Part shown: positions 15,367 through 24,284 of the stretch, in pieces
Numbering within the stretch: the first letter of the stretch is position 1
How the letters are laid out: every line of letters begins with the position of its first letter
Source: Owenweeksia hongkongensis DSM 17368
GTDB taxonomy: Bacteria > Bacteroidota > Bacteroidia > Flavobacteriales > Schleiferiaceae
DNA length: 45,839 nucleotides
Assembly (NCBI GenBank): GCA_945865885.1
Contig: CAMBEZ010000014.1
Span: forward strand, 1-45,839
Direction: 5' to 3'
Program-made: the position numbers and the translations under genes
Notes under the pieces: generated by a model
Seen by the model: the letters and a program-made list of their open reading frames with translations, nothing else
What the model was told of the DNA's origin: nothing
Database searches by the model: none

Positions 15367-17796
15367 TTATTTTCCGTTCAGTGCACTCAAATGTTGTTCC
15401 AAATGGTATTCGTCGGAGATTAAAACTTGGCGGGCTTTGGATCCTTCAAACGGCCCAATGATGCCCGCAGCCTCCAACTGGTCCACCAATCGTCCCGCGC
15501 GGTTGTACCCCAACTTCAATTTGCGCTGCAGCAGCGAAGCAGAACCTTGTTGGTGGATCACTACCACCCGTGCGGCCTCTTCAAAGTGCTCATCGCGGTC
15601 GGAAGGATCCATGCCCGCACCGCTTGAACCGGATTCCAGACCAAGTGTTTCCGGTAAGATGTACGCTTCCGCTGGGGCTTTTTGATCGCCAATGAACGAG
15701 CAAACGGATTCCACCTCCGGAGTGTCTAGGAAGGCGCACTGAATGCGAACGAGGTCGTTTCCAGCAGAAAAGAGCAGATCACCGCGACCAATGAGCTGAT
15801 CAGCGCCACCTGCATCCAAAATGGTGCGCGAATCAATTTTTGAGCTCACCTTAAATGCAATACGCGCCGGGAAATTCGCTTTAATGATGCCCGTAATGAC
15901 GTTAACCGACGGTCTTTGTGTGGCAATGATCAAGTGAATGCCTATGGCGCGTGCTAATTGGGCCAAGCGCGCAATCGGCGTTTCCACTTCTTTGCCCGCC
16001 GTCATGATCAAGTCCGCAAATTCGTCCACCACCAATACAATGTACGGAAGGTAGCGGTGGCCGTTTTCTGGGTTCAGTTTGCGCGCAACAAATTTTTCGT
16101 TGTATTCCTTAATGTTGCGCACCATGGCGACCTTCAATAAATCGTACCGCTGGTCCATTTCAACACACAAGGAATTCAATGTATTGATCACCTTGCTCGT
16201 ATCCGTAATGATGGCGTCGGAGTCTCCGGGTAGTTTGGCCAAAAAGTGCCGCTCAATCTTGTTGTACAACGTCAGCTCAACTTTCTTGGGGTCCACCAAA
16301 ACAAATTTCACCTCGGCCGGGTGTTTTTTGTACAAAATAGACGCCAAAATGGCATTGAGTCCGACGGATTTACCTTGTCCGGTAGCTCCGGCCATGAGCA
16401 AGTGGGGCATTTTGGCCAAATCCGCCACAAAAACCTCGTTGGAGATGGTTTTTCCTAAGGCCACGGGAAGGTCAAAACCACAGGTTTGAAAACGCTCGGA
16501 AGCCAAAACAGACCGCATGGAGACAACCTGGGGATTGCGGTTGGGTACCTCAATACCTATAGTGCCTTTGCCGGGAATGGGTGCAATAATACGAATACCT
16601 AAAGCGCTTAAGCTCAAGGCAATATCATCCTCTAAGCTTTTTATTTTACTGATTCGAACGCCGGCCGCCGGAACGATTTCGTACAAGGTGACGGTGGGAC
16701 CCACGGTTGCCTTGATTTTTGCAATGTCAATTTTGTAGTGACTCAAGGTCTCCACAATTCGGTCTTTGTTAACTTCCAACTCTTTGGGGTCCACCACAAT
16801 ATCTTGGCTCCCGTAGGCATTGAGCAATTCCAACGGTGGAATTTGGTACCCGGATAAATCGCGTCGAGGGTCAAACGCCGAACCAATACTTCCGTAATCA
16901 GGCTCGCCGGGTGGCACCAATTCGTCCAAGGGTAAAACAACGGGAGTTGGCTCCAATTCCAGTGCAATGGGCGAAGCGTTTAGCCCGTCTGAAAGGGGTG
17001 CTGTTAATTCCACGTTGTGTTCCTTCGGCACCAAGAGTGCGGGCTCCAGGGTACCATCGTCCACTTCGTCCCAAGGAGGAGAAAGCGGTACCTGCCCTGC
17101 AGGTGGCATGGACGCATTGGGTTCCGCACTCCAATCAATGGCCGGAGCGGCAACATCTGCAACAAACGGTTGTTCGTTGGTGAAGTTCGAGGGCGGTACC
17201 GAGTCCAGATGGGGCTCACTTTCTGCAGCAGCACGCTTTGGAAGCGATGAAGCCAACTGCTGGGGGGTGATTTTAAAGACCACCACGGCATACAAACCGG
17301 TACCCACGGCCCAAATCATCCAGGCTCCAGCGGTTCCCGTCCATTGACGAGACCAATCGGCCAAAAACCAACCCAAAGAACCGGCGTAGGGTCCCCACAG
17401 AGCGGGTAGCGACATCCCCAGGGCCCAAGGTAAAAATGCAGACCATACCAAGAGATGTGCCAAGAACCGCAGGGGACGAAAGCTTATGAGGAAGGCCATC
17501 CGCGCGCCCAGGGCAAAAAAGGCATACAGCCAGCCCAAAACAACCACCCCAAAACCTCGATACAAAAGAAAGTAACCGATCGCGGTTCCAATTTTACCAA
17601 AGGGATGCGCTACTTGTACGGTTGAATCAAAAAGTACGGAATCATACGACCCCGAGAAAAAACTGGCGTCTTCTTGCCAATAAAACAAGGTTCCCAGAAC
17701 GGATAATGCACTTCCCAAGCTCACGGCCATGAGAATCAAACCGACAACTGTTGGCGCCGAAGCGTGTTGAAAAAGGGTGGGGGATTTTACAGCCAT
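15367..17796 (-). CDS. ftsK: DNA translocase FtsK/SpoIIIE
   Basis: An 809-residue septal DNA pump that segregates chromosome ends and activates XerCD at dif. The N-terminus has four to five membrane helices (about 15-165) and a proline- and acid-rich linker (about 180-330). The alpha/beta motor follows, with LAKMPHLLMAGATGQGKSVG (Walker A GATGQGKS), FVLVDPKKVELTLY, VLVVDEFADLIMTAG (Walker B) and IIATQRPSVNVITGIIKANFP. A C-terminal winged-helix gamma domain (HQQGSASLLQRKLKLGYNRA) reads KOPS. The ATG at 17796 (MAVKSPTL) is preferred over one 8 codons upstream, because a TAAATTTG promoter box lies between them. First gene of a six-gene run ending in ribBA. Confidence 0.95.
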   Translation of the reverse strand: MAVKSPTLFQHASAPTVVGLILMAVSLGSALSVLGTLFYWQEDASFFSGSYDSVLFDSTVQVAHPFGKIGTAIGYFLLYRGFGVVVLGWLYAFFALGARMAFLISFRPLRFLAHLLVWSAFLPWALGMSLPALWGPYAGSLGWFLADWSRQWTGTAGAWMIWAVGTGLYAVVVFKITPQQLASSLPKRAAAESEPHLDSVPPSNFTNEQPFVADVAAPAIDWSAEPNASMPPAGQVPLSPPWDEVDDGTLEPALLVPKEHNVELTAPLSDGLNASPIALELEPTPVVLPLDELVPPGEPDYGSIGSAFDPRRDLSGYQIPPLELLNAYGSQDIVVDPKELEVNKDRIVETLSHYKIDIAKIKATVGPTVTLYEIVPAAGVRISKIKSLEDDIALSLSALGIRIIAPIPGKGTIGIEVPNRNPQVVSMRSVLASERFQTCGFDLPVALGKTISNEVFVADLAKMPHLLMAGATGQGKSVGLNAILASILYKKHPAEVKFVLVDPKKVELTLYNKIERHFLAKLPGDSDAIITDTSKVINTLNSLCVEMDQRYDLLKVAMVRNIKEYNEKFVARKLNPENGHRYLPYIVLVVDEFADLIMTAGKEVETPIARLAQLARAIGIHLIIATQRPSVNVITGIIKANFPARIAFKVSSKIDSRTILDAGGADQLIGRGDLLFSAGNDLVRIQCAFLDTPEVESVCSFIGDQKAPAEAYILPETLGLESGSSGAGMDPSDRDEHFEEAARVVVIHQQGSASLLQRKLKLGYNRAGRLVDQLEAAGIIGPFEGSKARQVLISDEYHLEQHLSALNGK

Positions 17797-17808
17797 ACTT
17801 TGAAGTCC

Positions 17809-17816
17809 CAAATTTA
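17809..17816 (-). promoter_or_regulatory. putative -7 element of the ftsK operon
   Basis: TAAATTTG on the minus strand fully matches TAnnTTTG. It ends 12 bases before the ATG at 17796 and lies just inside the alternative upstream start, which therefore would not be on the message. The arginase box begins 8 bases away on the other strand. Confidence 0.5.
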
Positions 17817-17824
17817 CCATTTCC

Positions 17825-17832
17825 TACCTTTG
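17825..17832 (+). promoter_or_regulatory. putative -7 element of the arginase-argS operon
   Basis: TACCTTTG, a full TAnnTTTG match, 22 bases before the arginase ATG. It is back-to-back with the ftsK box. Confidence 0.55.
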
Positions 17833-17854
17833 TAGGAAGTAAAAAATCCGCAGC

Positions 17855-18835
17855 ATGATTCAAATCATTACCGCCATGTCCGAACTTGGGGCTGGAACCC
17901 GTGGGGCGAGCTTGGGGTATGCGGCCATTCGGAGCGCATCCCTTTCGTTGGAACCGCGTTTTTTCCGGAAATACATACCCCGGAAAGTGGAAACGAACAA
18001 CGCCCTGTTGTTTGATCACGTCAATACCCCCTACGGCAAACGCATTAAGGGGATCGTTCGCATGTACCGGCGCATTGCTGCAAAGGTGGCAGAGACCCTG
18101 GACGACAACCGCTTCCCTTTGGTCATTTCCGGAGACCACAGCAACGCCGGAGGAACCATTGCGGGATTGCGTCAAGCATATCCCAAGTCCCGTATTGGGG
18201 TGGTTTGGATTGATGCGCACGGCGATCTCCACAGTCCGTATACGTCTCCCAGCGGCAACGTACACGGCATGCCATTGGCTACGGCAATAGGCGAGGACAA
18301 TAGGGACCGTCAGTGCAATAAGCCCAAGCCCAGCACCATCAAAAATTGGGAACGCCTCAAGGGACACCCCCGGCGTGTGGAGCCTGCGGACATCGTATTC
18401 ATTGCCCTGCGGGATACGGAAGAACCGGAGGATTATTTAATCACCAAGCACGGCATGAAGGTCATACGTGTGCCGGAGGTCCGAAAGAATGGCACTGCAG
18501 CAGCAGTACTGGCGGCCTTGGAACACCTGCAGCATTGCGACCTATTGTACGTTTCGTTTGACGTCGACTCCTTGGATCCCAGTATTTCTGGTGGGACGGG
18601 AACTCCGGTTGAAGACGGTTTGACGGTTGAAGAAGCTTCAACCTTATTGAAGACCTTCGCCAAAGAACCGCGTTTGGGCTGCATGGAATTCACGGAAATC
18701 AATCCTTTATTGGACCACCAAGGCAACGCCATGGGGGAAGTGGCATTCCGGTTGATTTCACAAACCGTCCGCGAGTTAGAAGAACGGTCCAAGACCATAC
18801 CCGGCTTAAACTCCTTTCACAGTACCCATGAATGA
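17855..18835 (+). CDS. arginase family hydrolase (probable arginase)
   Basis: A 326-residue ureohydrolase. All six manganese ligands of the family are visible: H95 (GDHS), D120, H122 and D124 (IDAHGDLHS), D236 and D238 (SFDVDSLDPS). The stretch TSPSGNVHGMPLA (130-142) is the arginase-type substrate loop; agmatinases differ there. The enzyme would therefore split L-arginine into ornithine and urea, although agmatinase or formimidoylglutamase activity cannot be fully excluded. The start at 17855 keeps the family N-terminus (IITAMSELGAGTRGAS). It overlaps argS by 8 bases, which puts arginine breakdown and arginyl-tRNA synthesis on one message. Confidence 0.9.
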   Translation: MIQIITAMSELGAGTRGASLGYAAIRSASLSLEPRFFRKYIPRKVETNNALLFDHVNTPYGKRIKGIVRMYRRIAAKVAETLDDNRFPLVISGDHSNAGGTIAGLRQAYPKSRIGVVWIDAHGDLHSPYTSPSGNVHGMPLATAIGEDNRDRQCNKPKPSTIKNWERLKGHPRRVEPADIVFIALRDTEEPEDYLITKHGMKVIRVPEVRKNGTAAAVLAALEHLQHCDLLYVSFDVDSLDPSISGGTGTPVEDGLTVEEASTLLKTFAKEPRLGCMEFTEINPLLDHQGNAMGEVAFRLISQTVRELEERSKTIPGLNSFHSTHE

Positions 18836-20615
18836 TCCCTTAAAGTCCCTGGAGGGATCCATCGCCTCGGCGATTCAATCAGCGGTACAGGCTGAATTCG
18901 GAATTTCCATGGAGCAACCTGTGCTCCAATTCACCCGACGCGAGTTTTCAGGAACCTATACGTGGGTGGCGTTTGGCTTAGCAAAAACCGTCGGAATACC
19001 ACCGGATGAAGTAGGTCAAATTGTTGGTAAACAACTTATTGATAGTTGTAAATTAGTTAAAGACTTTAATATTGTTAAAGGGTTCCTGAATGTGGAGCTG
19101 GCGGATGAAGCCTGGGTTAACTTGTGGAATGCTTTGCAGGTGCACTCCTACGGCGTTTCCCAAATTCGGGAAGACGAACCGGCTGCTATGGTGGAATATT
19201 CGTCGCCTAACACCAACAAACCCCTCCACTTGGGGCACGTTCGGAACAACTTATTGGGCCACAGTGTGTCCGAGTTGATTAAGGCCACCGGTAAAAAGGT
19301 GGTCAAAGTACAAATCATCAACGACCGGGGCATCCACATCTGCAAAAGCATGTTGGCCTGGAAAAAATTTGGTGCGGGCGAAACCCCAGAATCTTCGGGA
19401 ACGAAGGGGGATCACTTGGTAGGCAAGTACTACGTGGCCTTTGACCGTGCCTACCGCGAAGAAATGGCGGCCTTGGTGGCGTCCGGCCGAACGGAAGAAC
19501 AAGCCAAAGCTGAAGCTCCATTGATGCGCGAAGCACAAGAAATGCTCCGGCTTTGGGAAGAAGGGGACGCCGCGGTGATGAACCTTTGGCGCACCATGAA
19601 CCAATGGGTTTACGCCGGTTTTGAAACGACGTACCGTCGATTGGGGGTTTCTTTTGACAAGAATTACTACGAAAGCGAAACCTACGTTTTGGGAAAACAA
19701 GACGTAGAACGCGGTTTGGAGTTGGGAGTTTTTTACCGCAAGGACGACGGATCGGTCTGGATTGATTTACGTCCGGACGGTTTGGATGAAAAAGTAGTTT
19801 TGCGGAGCGACGGCACTTCCGTTTACATGACCCAAGACCTGGGTACGGCGGTTCAACGCTTTTTGGATTTCAACATCGACAGCTTGACCTATGTAGTTGG
19901 TAATGAGCAAGATTATCACTTTAAGGTCTTGTTCTTAATTCTAAAAAAATTGGGTTATGCCTGGGCCCATCAGTTGGTTCATCTCAGCTACGGAATGGTG
20001 GATTTGCCCAACGGGCGCATGAAATCACGCGAAGGAAGCGTGGTGGACGCAGACGATCTTTTGAGCGAAATGGAAACCACGGCCGCCCAGTTGTCCGAAG
20101 AGCTGGGCAAACTGGAAGGAATGCCGGAGGCCGATAAAGCGGCCCTCTACCGAACCTTGGGGCACGGGGCGTTGAAGTACTTTATTTTGAAGGTGGATCC
20201 CACCAAGCGCATGGTTTTTAATCCGGAGGAAAGCGTTGATTTTAACGGAAACACAGGACCTTTCTTGCAGTATACCCACGCGCGCATTGCCTCACTGCTG
20301 CGTAAAGCGGGTAATCGCGAACTGATTGCTGCAGAAGACTATGCTTGGGACCCTCGCGAGACAGAAGTCCTATTTCAATTGGCTCAGTTTCCGCGGACGG
20401 TGCAGCAGGCAGCCGACGCACGCAATCCGGCGGCGGTTGCCAACTACGTTTACGAATTGGTGAAGTCGTTTAATGGATTGTACCAAAACCTCAGCATTTT
20501 GAATGCGGATCAGCCCGCACAAGTGGCTTTACGGGTGGGTTTGGCCGAGCGCGTGGGGTATGTGGTCCGCACGGGTTTGGGCTTTTTGGGCATAACGGCT
20601 CCAGACCGCATGTAA
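18828..20615 (+). CDS. argS: arginyl-tRNA synthetase
   Basis: A 595-residue class I synthetase that charges tRNA-Arg. An N-terminal Add-1 domain (about 1-110) binds the D-loop. The HIGH motif is HLGHVRN, in the conserved context SSPNTNKPLHLGH. The KMSKS loop is represented by GRMKSREGSVVDADDLL. The C-terminal helical DALR domain ends LCFLGI-like (GLGFLGITAPDRM). The start at 18828 overlaps the arginase stop. Two internal stretches are strongly AT-rich (about 19018-19083 and 19897-19955) compared with the rest of the gene; the protein reads through normally. Confidence 0.97.
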   Translation: MNDPLKSLEGSIASAIQSAVQAEFGISMEQPVLQFTRREFSGTYTWVAFGLAKTVGIPPDEVGQIVGKQLIDSCKLVKDFNIVKGFLNVELADEAWVNLWNALQVHSYGVSQIREDEPAAMVEYSSPNTNKPLHLGHVRNNLLGHSVSELIKATGKKVVKVQIINDRGIHICKSMLAWKKFGAGETPESSGTKGDHLVGKYYVAFDRAYREEMAALVASGRTEEQAKAEAPLMREAQEMLRLWEEGDAAVMNLWRTMNQWVYAGFETTYRRLGVSFDKNYYESETYVLGKQDVERGLELGVFYRKDDGSVWIDLRPDGLDEKVVLRSDGTSVYMTQDLGTAVQRFLDFNIDSLTYVVGNEQDYHFKVLFLILKKLGYAWAHQLVHLSYGMVDLPNGRMKSREGSVVDADDLLSEMETTAAQLSEELGKLEGMPEADKAALYRTLGHGALKYFILKVDPTKRMVFNPEESVDFNGNTGPFLQYTHARIASLLRKAGNRELIAAEDYAWDPRETEVLFQLAQFPRTVQQAADARNPAAVANYVYELVKSFNGLYQNLSILNADQPAQVALRVGLAERVGYVVRTGLGFLGITAPDRM

Positions 20616-20633
20616 GTGCGCTTGGGTTGATGC

Positions 20634-20673
20634 AAAAAAAGGGGCTGTCTCGCAACGAGACAGCCCCTTTTTT
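20634..20673. terminator. strong bidirectional rho-independent terminator
   Basis: Perfect 12-bp stem GGGGCTGTCTCG (20641-20652) / CGAGACAGCCCC (20656-20667) with a 3-base loop, preceded by seven A and followed by six T. It therefore works in both directions. It lies between the convergent argS and C1 peptidase genes and is the clearest terminator in the window. Confidence 0.92.
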
Positions 20674-20689
20674 CGTACCCAATAATTTC

Positions 20690-21877
20690 TTAAAGACCCA
20701 ACTTGGAGCGCATCTCCTTGGTCAAGCCGTCTTTGTGGACCAGGATGGAAATGGTTTTGTACCGAACAAAAGCATCGGATGCGTGCATGTAGCCGCTTTT
20801 GTAGGGATTTTCACGATCGCCCCAGCTGTTCTTGACGGTGTAGAATACCGTACCGGTTTGGTCCTTTACCATGCCCGTGATTTGCATCCCGTGGTCGTCT
20901 TGGGTTTCGTAGTTGTCGTAGGCCAACTGACGGTTCTCTTGGGTGATGGTCCGGCTTTTGTGGGGCGCCGTGAAGACCGCCTTTTGTTCGTCCGAAGTCA
21001 GGTCGGACCAATCCTTTTCAGGAACTACCGCCAAACCGTTCTTGAGGGAGAACCCCTTTTCGCTCACGTCGCAGGCCCATGCCACGGTGTATCCCTTCGT
21101 CAACGCACCATTCAGCACGGACATTAGGTCTTCCAAAGGCACGTTGTGCGAAGTTCCCCACGTCCAATTGTCCGGAACTTCAATGGCGTGCTGGGTGTAA
21201 AAAGGCACGTGCGAAAAAGAGCAAATTTGAACGTAGTCCGACGGTTTAACGCCCACTACTTGGTCCGCAAACGTGCGCGGGGTGTAGTTTTTGCCTTGGT
21301 AGGTAAAGGTGGTGGGTTCGGTGCCCAAATAGGCATCCAGTACGCCGGTAAAGCCATTTTTCCAGACGGGGGTAATGGTGCCGTTTTTATTCTCCTTGAC
21401 GGCATCAACAATTCCTTTCAAGGAAGCTTCCAATTCGTCGTGTTCGTTTACTTCCGTGCCGTAGTTCAGCCCGGTGTAGGCTGCTTCCGGAACAGCGCCG
21501 TATTTCTGGATCACGTAGAGGATGTCCGGAAGGGCACCGCCTTGTGCAAAATTGAGCGAACCGTGCACGCGAACATACTTTTCCGCCTTGTCTTGGTACA
21601 CCTTGCGTACAATGTACATTTCGGACAAATCCACCGGCTTCTTGCCCATTCGGATCATTTCCGATTCCAAGAAGGCGGAGGTGGAGTAGCTCCAGCAGGT
21701 TCCGCTGCTGCCTTGATTTTCAACCGGGGTGGCATCCAACTGAACGATGGGGGTGAATTGGTACCCTGCACCCGCTGTTCCGTTGCCGGAAACCTGTTTC
21801 ACCAAGTTGTCTTGTGCGCTTGCGCTCCAGGTGAATGCAAAAACCAGAGCGAGAGTAACTGATTTGAATTGATTCAT
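20690..21877 (-). CDS. secreted C1 family cysteine peptidase (bleomycin hydrolase / PepC-like)
   Basis: A 395-residue papain-fold peptidase. A signal peptide is clear (residues 1-21, FAFTWSASA then QDN), so the protein is exported. The catalytic triad can be read: C61 in NQGSSGTCWSYST (with the oxyanion Gln of ENQG), H329 in DDHGMQITG and N350 in VKNSWGD. The insertions and the DDHGM and KNSWG motifs resemble bleomycin hydrolase/aminopeptidase C rather than classical papain, but it is shorter than the roughly 450-residue cytoplasmic enzymes. No type IX secretion C-terminal domain is seen, so it is probably periplasmic. It follows the 3-hydroxyacyl-CoA dehydrogenase gene after 10 bases. Confidence 0.9.
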   Translation of the reverse strand: MNQFKSVTLALVFAFTWSASAQDNLVKQVSGNGTAGAGYQFTPIVQLDATPVENQGSSGTCWSYSTSAFLESEMIRMGKKPVDLSEMYIVRKVYQDKAEKYVRVHGSLNFAQGGALPDILYVIQKYGAVPEAAYTGLNYGTEVNEHDELEASLKGIVDAVKENKNGTITPVWKNGFTGVLDAYLGTEPTTFTYQGKNYTPRTFADQVVGVKPSDYVQICSFSHVPFYTQHAIEVPDNWTWGTSHNVPLEDLMSVLNGALTKGYTVAWACDVSEKGFSLKNGLAVVPEKDWSDLTSDEQKAVFTAPHKSRTITQENRQLAYDNYETQDDHGMQITGMVKDQTGTVFYTVKNSWGDRENPYKSGYMHASDAFVRYKTISILVHKDGLTKEMRSKLGL

Positions 21878-21887
21878 TTGAATTTGC

Positions 21888-22775
21888 TTATTTAAAGTAA
21901 GAATTTACGGGAGCGTCCTTTGTTCCGGCGGCGTAGTTGTAAAAGCCTTGACCGCTTTTGACGCCCAGCAAACCGGCCTGAACCATGTTTACCAGCAAGG
22001 GGTTGGGCGCGTATTTGGGTTGGCCCAGTCCAGAATGCAGAACACGAAGAATGCTCAAGCATACGTCCAATCCAATGAAATCAGCCAACTGCAAGGGCCC
22101 CATGGGGTGCGCCATGCCCAATTTCATGATGCCGTCGATTTCAGCTACGCCGGCTACGCCCGTGTGCAAAGATTCAATGGCTTCGTTGATCATGGGCATC
22201 AAGATGCGGTTGGCCACAAAACCGGGGTAGTCGTTGCACGAAATGGCGATTTTGCCCAGTGATTCACTTATTCGAATTACCGCGTCGGTGGTGGCGTCGC
22301 TGGTTTTGAAGCCGCGAATGATTTCCACCAATTTCATGACCGGAACGGGGTTCATGAAGTGCATACCAATAACCTGCTCCGGGCGCTGGGTTGCTGCCGC
22401 TATGCGGGTAATGGATAGGGAGGAAGTGTTGGAGGCCAAAATGCAATGTGCCGGAGCCAATCGATCCAAATCCTCAAAGATTTTCATTTTTATGGCCTCG
22501 TTTTCCGTGGCGGCTTCCACCACGAGATCGGCCTGGGAAACCGCCGCCTCCAAGGAGGTTCCGGTTTGGATTCGGGCCAAGGCGGCATCTTTGTCTGCAG
22601 CGCTCAAAGTACCCTTGGCAACTTGACGCTCCAGATTTTTTTCAATGGTGGCAACGGCACGGGTCAAAGCCGCTTCCGAAACATCAAACAACGCTACTTG
22701 GTAGCCGCTTTGGGCAAAAACGTGCGCAATCCCATTACCCATGGTTCCCGCACCCAATACTGCTGCATTTTTCAT
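21888..22775 (-). CDS. 3-hydroxyacyl-CoA (3-hydroxybutyryl-CoA) dehydrogenase
   Basis: A 295-residue NAD-dependent dehydrogenase that interconverts 3-hydroxyacyl-CoA and 3-oxoacyl-CoA in short-chain fatty acid or butanoate metabolism. The Rossmann motif is GAGTMGNGIAHVFAQSG (8-24). Also seen are ASNTSSLSIT, the catalytic-region GMHFMNPVPVMKLVEI, and the C-terminal-domain signatures DYPGFVANRILMPMINEA and GMAHPMGPLQLADFIGLD. The length is that of single-domain HBD enzymes. The ATG at 22775 (MKNAAVLGAG) is chosen over one six codons upstream because a -7-like TATCTTCG lies four bases before it. Its downstream partner is a secreted peptidase, with no obvious metabolic link. Confidence 0.95.
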   Translation of the reverse strand: MKNAAVLGAGTMGNGIAHVFAQSGYQVALFDVSEAALTRAVATIEKNLERQVAKGTLSAADKDAALARIQTGTSLEAAVSQADLVVEAATENEAIKMKIFEDLDRLAPAHCILASNTSSLSITRIAAATQRPEQVIGMHFMNPVPVMKLVEIIRGFKTSDATTDAVIRISESLGKIAISCNDYPGFVANRILMPMINEAIESLHTGVAGVAEIDGIMKLGMAHPMGPLQLADFIGLDVCLSILRVLHSGLGQPKYAPNPLLVNMVQAGLLGVKSGQGFYNYAAGTKDAPVNSYFK

Positions 22776-22779
22776 GCTC

Positions 22780-22787
22780 CGAAGATA
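22780..22787 (-). promoter_or_regulatory. putative -7 element of the hydroxyacyl-CoA dehydrogenase gene (leaderless spacing)
   Basis: TATCTTCG on the minus strand matches five of six fixed positions of TAnnTTTG and is followed by GAGC and then the ATG at 22775. The same four-base spacing recurs at other genes in the window. Confidence 0.4.
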
Positions 22788-22844
22788 CGGCACGTGCGTT
22801 AAAAAGGGTAGGGAAGAGCGTCCGCCAAAAACAAACGTTGGTCG

Positions 22845-24284
22845 TTACTTACCGCGTCCTTGCAACACAATCAAAACCGTGTACACCAGCACTTTTAGAT
22901 CTGCAAACAGCGTGGCGTTCTCCAAGTACACCAAATCGTACTTCATCCGTTCCAACATTTCCTCCAGGTTGGAGGCGTAGCCGTAACGAACCATGCCCCA
23001 CGAAGTGATTCCGGGTCTGATTTTGTGCAACTGCGCGTAGTGGGGGGCACGCTCCAACAACTGGTGCGCGTAGTAGGGTCGTTCCGGGCGGGGACCCACC
23101 AGGCTCATCTCCCCGCGCAAAACGTTCCAAAATTGAGGCAATTCGTCCAATCGGTATTTGCGCATGATGCGCCCCCACGGGGTAATGCGCGGATCGTTGT
23201 CCGAACTCAACTGCGGTCCGTTTGCTTCAGCATCCACGCGCATGGAGCGAAATTTTACAATCCAAAAGGATTTGCCGTTTCGACCCACTCGTTCCTGGTA
23301 GTAGAATATGGGACCGGTACCGGATTGCTTGACGCGCCAAGCGGTAAAAACCAAAAATGGGGACAGAACGGCAAGCGCGGTACCGGATACCAAAAGATCC
23401 AACATTCGCTTCACCGCTTCTTGCCAAGCCGGAATGGGGTTGCGCTGGATGTCCACCAAGGGAACCCCGTGCGCGTCCAATTTAACTTGACCCGTTAGGA
23501 TGGACAAGGTGTCTGGAACCCATTGAATGCGAACGTTTAACGATTCAATTTGCACCAATAATTTCTCCAGCAAGTGGTGTTCCGTGGCATCCAGTGCAAT
23601 CATGACCTCCTCAATGCCGTAGCGCTCCACCACGGATCGCGCGTCGCTCCAGGAACCCAAAAGGGGAAGATTCACTTCGGGGTCCGACGGATCCGCAGGA
23701 AGCGAACCGGTTAACCAGCCTGAGAAGGCATTGCCCGTGGGACGTTGCGCCAGTAGGTACCGATCCAAAACAGGCTTCAACCGTTTGGGAGAGCCAATAA
23801 GTAGGGTTGGAAAGCGGAGGCGACCGCTTTTGATTTGCGCGTAGGTGGCCGTCGCCAAGGCGTACCGACCCAATGCTGTTGCGGACAATAGCACGCCCAA
23901 GTACACCCCAAAACTCCAGTAGTAGTGGCGGTAATCCTTAACGTCGTCGTCCAGAATCAGGACGGCAAAAAGCGGCAGCGAAGCCAGAAATCCCACCTGA
24001 AAGGTGTGCACCAAATCGGCCAAACGAGACCGGCGCAAGACCTCGCGGTGGATGCCGGAGAGTCTGTGGATGAAGGCCCAATAGAGCACGGTGGCCAGCA
24101 ATCCTTCAAAAAAGGTACTTTCCCATTCCAGTTGCGGAATCCCAAAACGCAAGGGCTCCAGAACGGCTTTCCGGTAGCCGTACAAGGCGGTGTAGGCTAA
24201 TGCAGCGGCAACGGCATCGAACCATCGGTAGTACAACCGCAAGCGAAAAGCGCGGCGGTGCAGCCCTTCGCTTTGTGGGCTCAT
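22845..24284 (-). CDS. polyprenyl-phosphate sugar phosphotransferase (exopolysaccharide initiating transferase)
   Basis: A 479-residue membrane enzyme that starts exopolysaccharide or O-antigen-like synthesis by moving a sugar-1-phosphate from a nucleotide sugar to undecaprenyl phosphate. Four to five N-terminal helices (about 15-140) precede a Rossmann-like CoA_binding_3-type domain (about 150-275). A membrane helix or re-entrant segment (about 285-312) then leads into the bacterial sugar transferase domain. There YYQERVGRNGKSF, IVKFRSMRVDAE, the catalytic Asp-Glu pair in YRLDELPQFWNVLRGEMSLVG and GPRPERP are visible. Its ATG overlaps the stop of the upstream lipoprotein gene by 4 bases. No other polysaccharide genes adjoin it. 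Confidence 0.94.
   Translation of the reverse strand: MSPQSEGLHRRAFRLRLYYRWFDAVAAALAYTALYGYRKAVLEPLRFGIPQLEWESTFFEGLLATVLYWAFIHRLSGIHREVLRRSRLADLVHTFQVGFLASLPLFAVLILDDDVKDYRHYYWSFGVYLGVLLSATALGRYALATATYAQIKSGRLRFPTLLIGSPKRLKPVLDRYLLAQRPTGNAFSGWLTGSLPADPSDPEVNLPLLGSWSDARSVVERYGIEEVMIALDATEHHLLEKLLVQIESLNVRIQWVPDTLSILTGQVKLDAHGVPLVDIQRNPIPAWQEAVKRMLDLLVSGTALAVLSPFLVFTAWRVKQSGTGPIFYYQERVGRNGKSFWIVKFRSMRVDAEANGPQLSSDNDPRITPWGRIMRKYRLDELPQFWNVLRGEMSLVGPRPERPYYAHQLLERAPHYAQLHKIRPGITSWGMVRYGYASNLEEMLERMKYDLVYLENATLFADLKVLVYTVLIVLQGRGK

Noticed and set aside
20690-20800. Type IX secretion sorting domain at the C-terminus of the C1 peptidase
   Set aside because: The protein ends soon after the catalytic Asn region; no CTD-like beta-sandwich is present.
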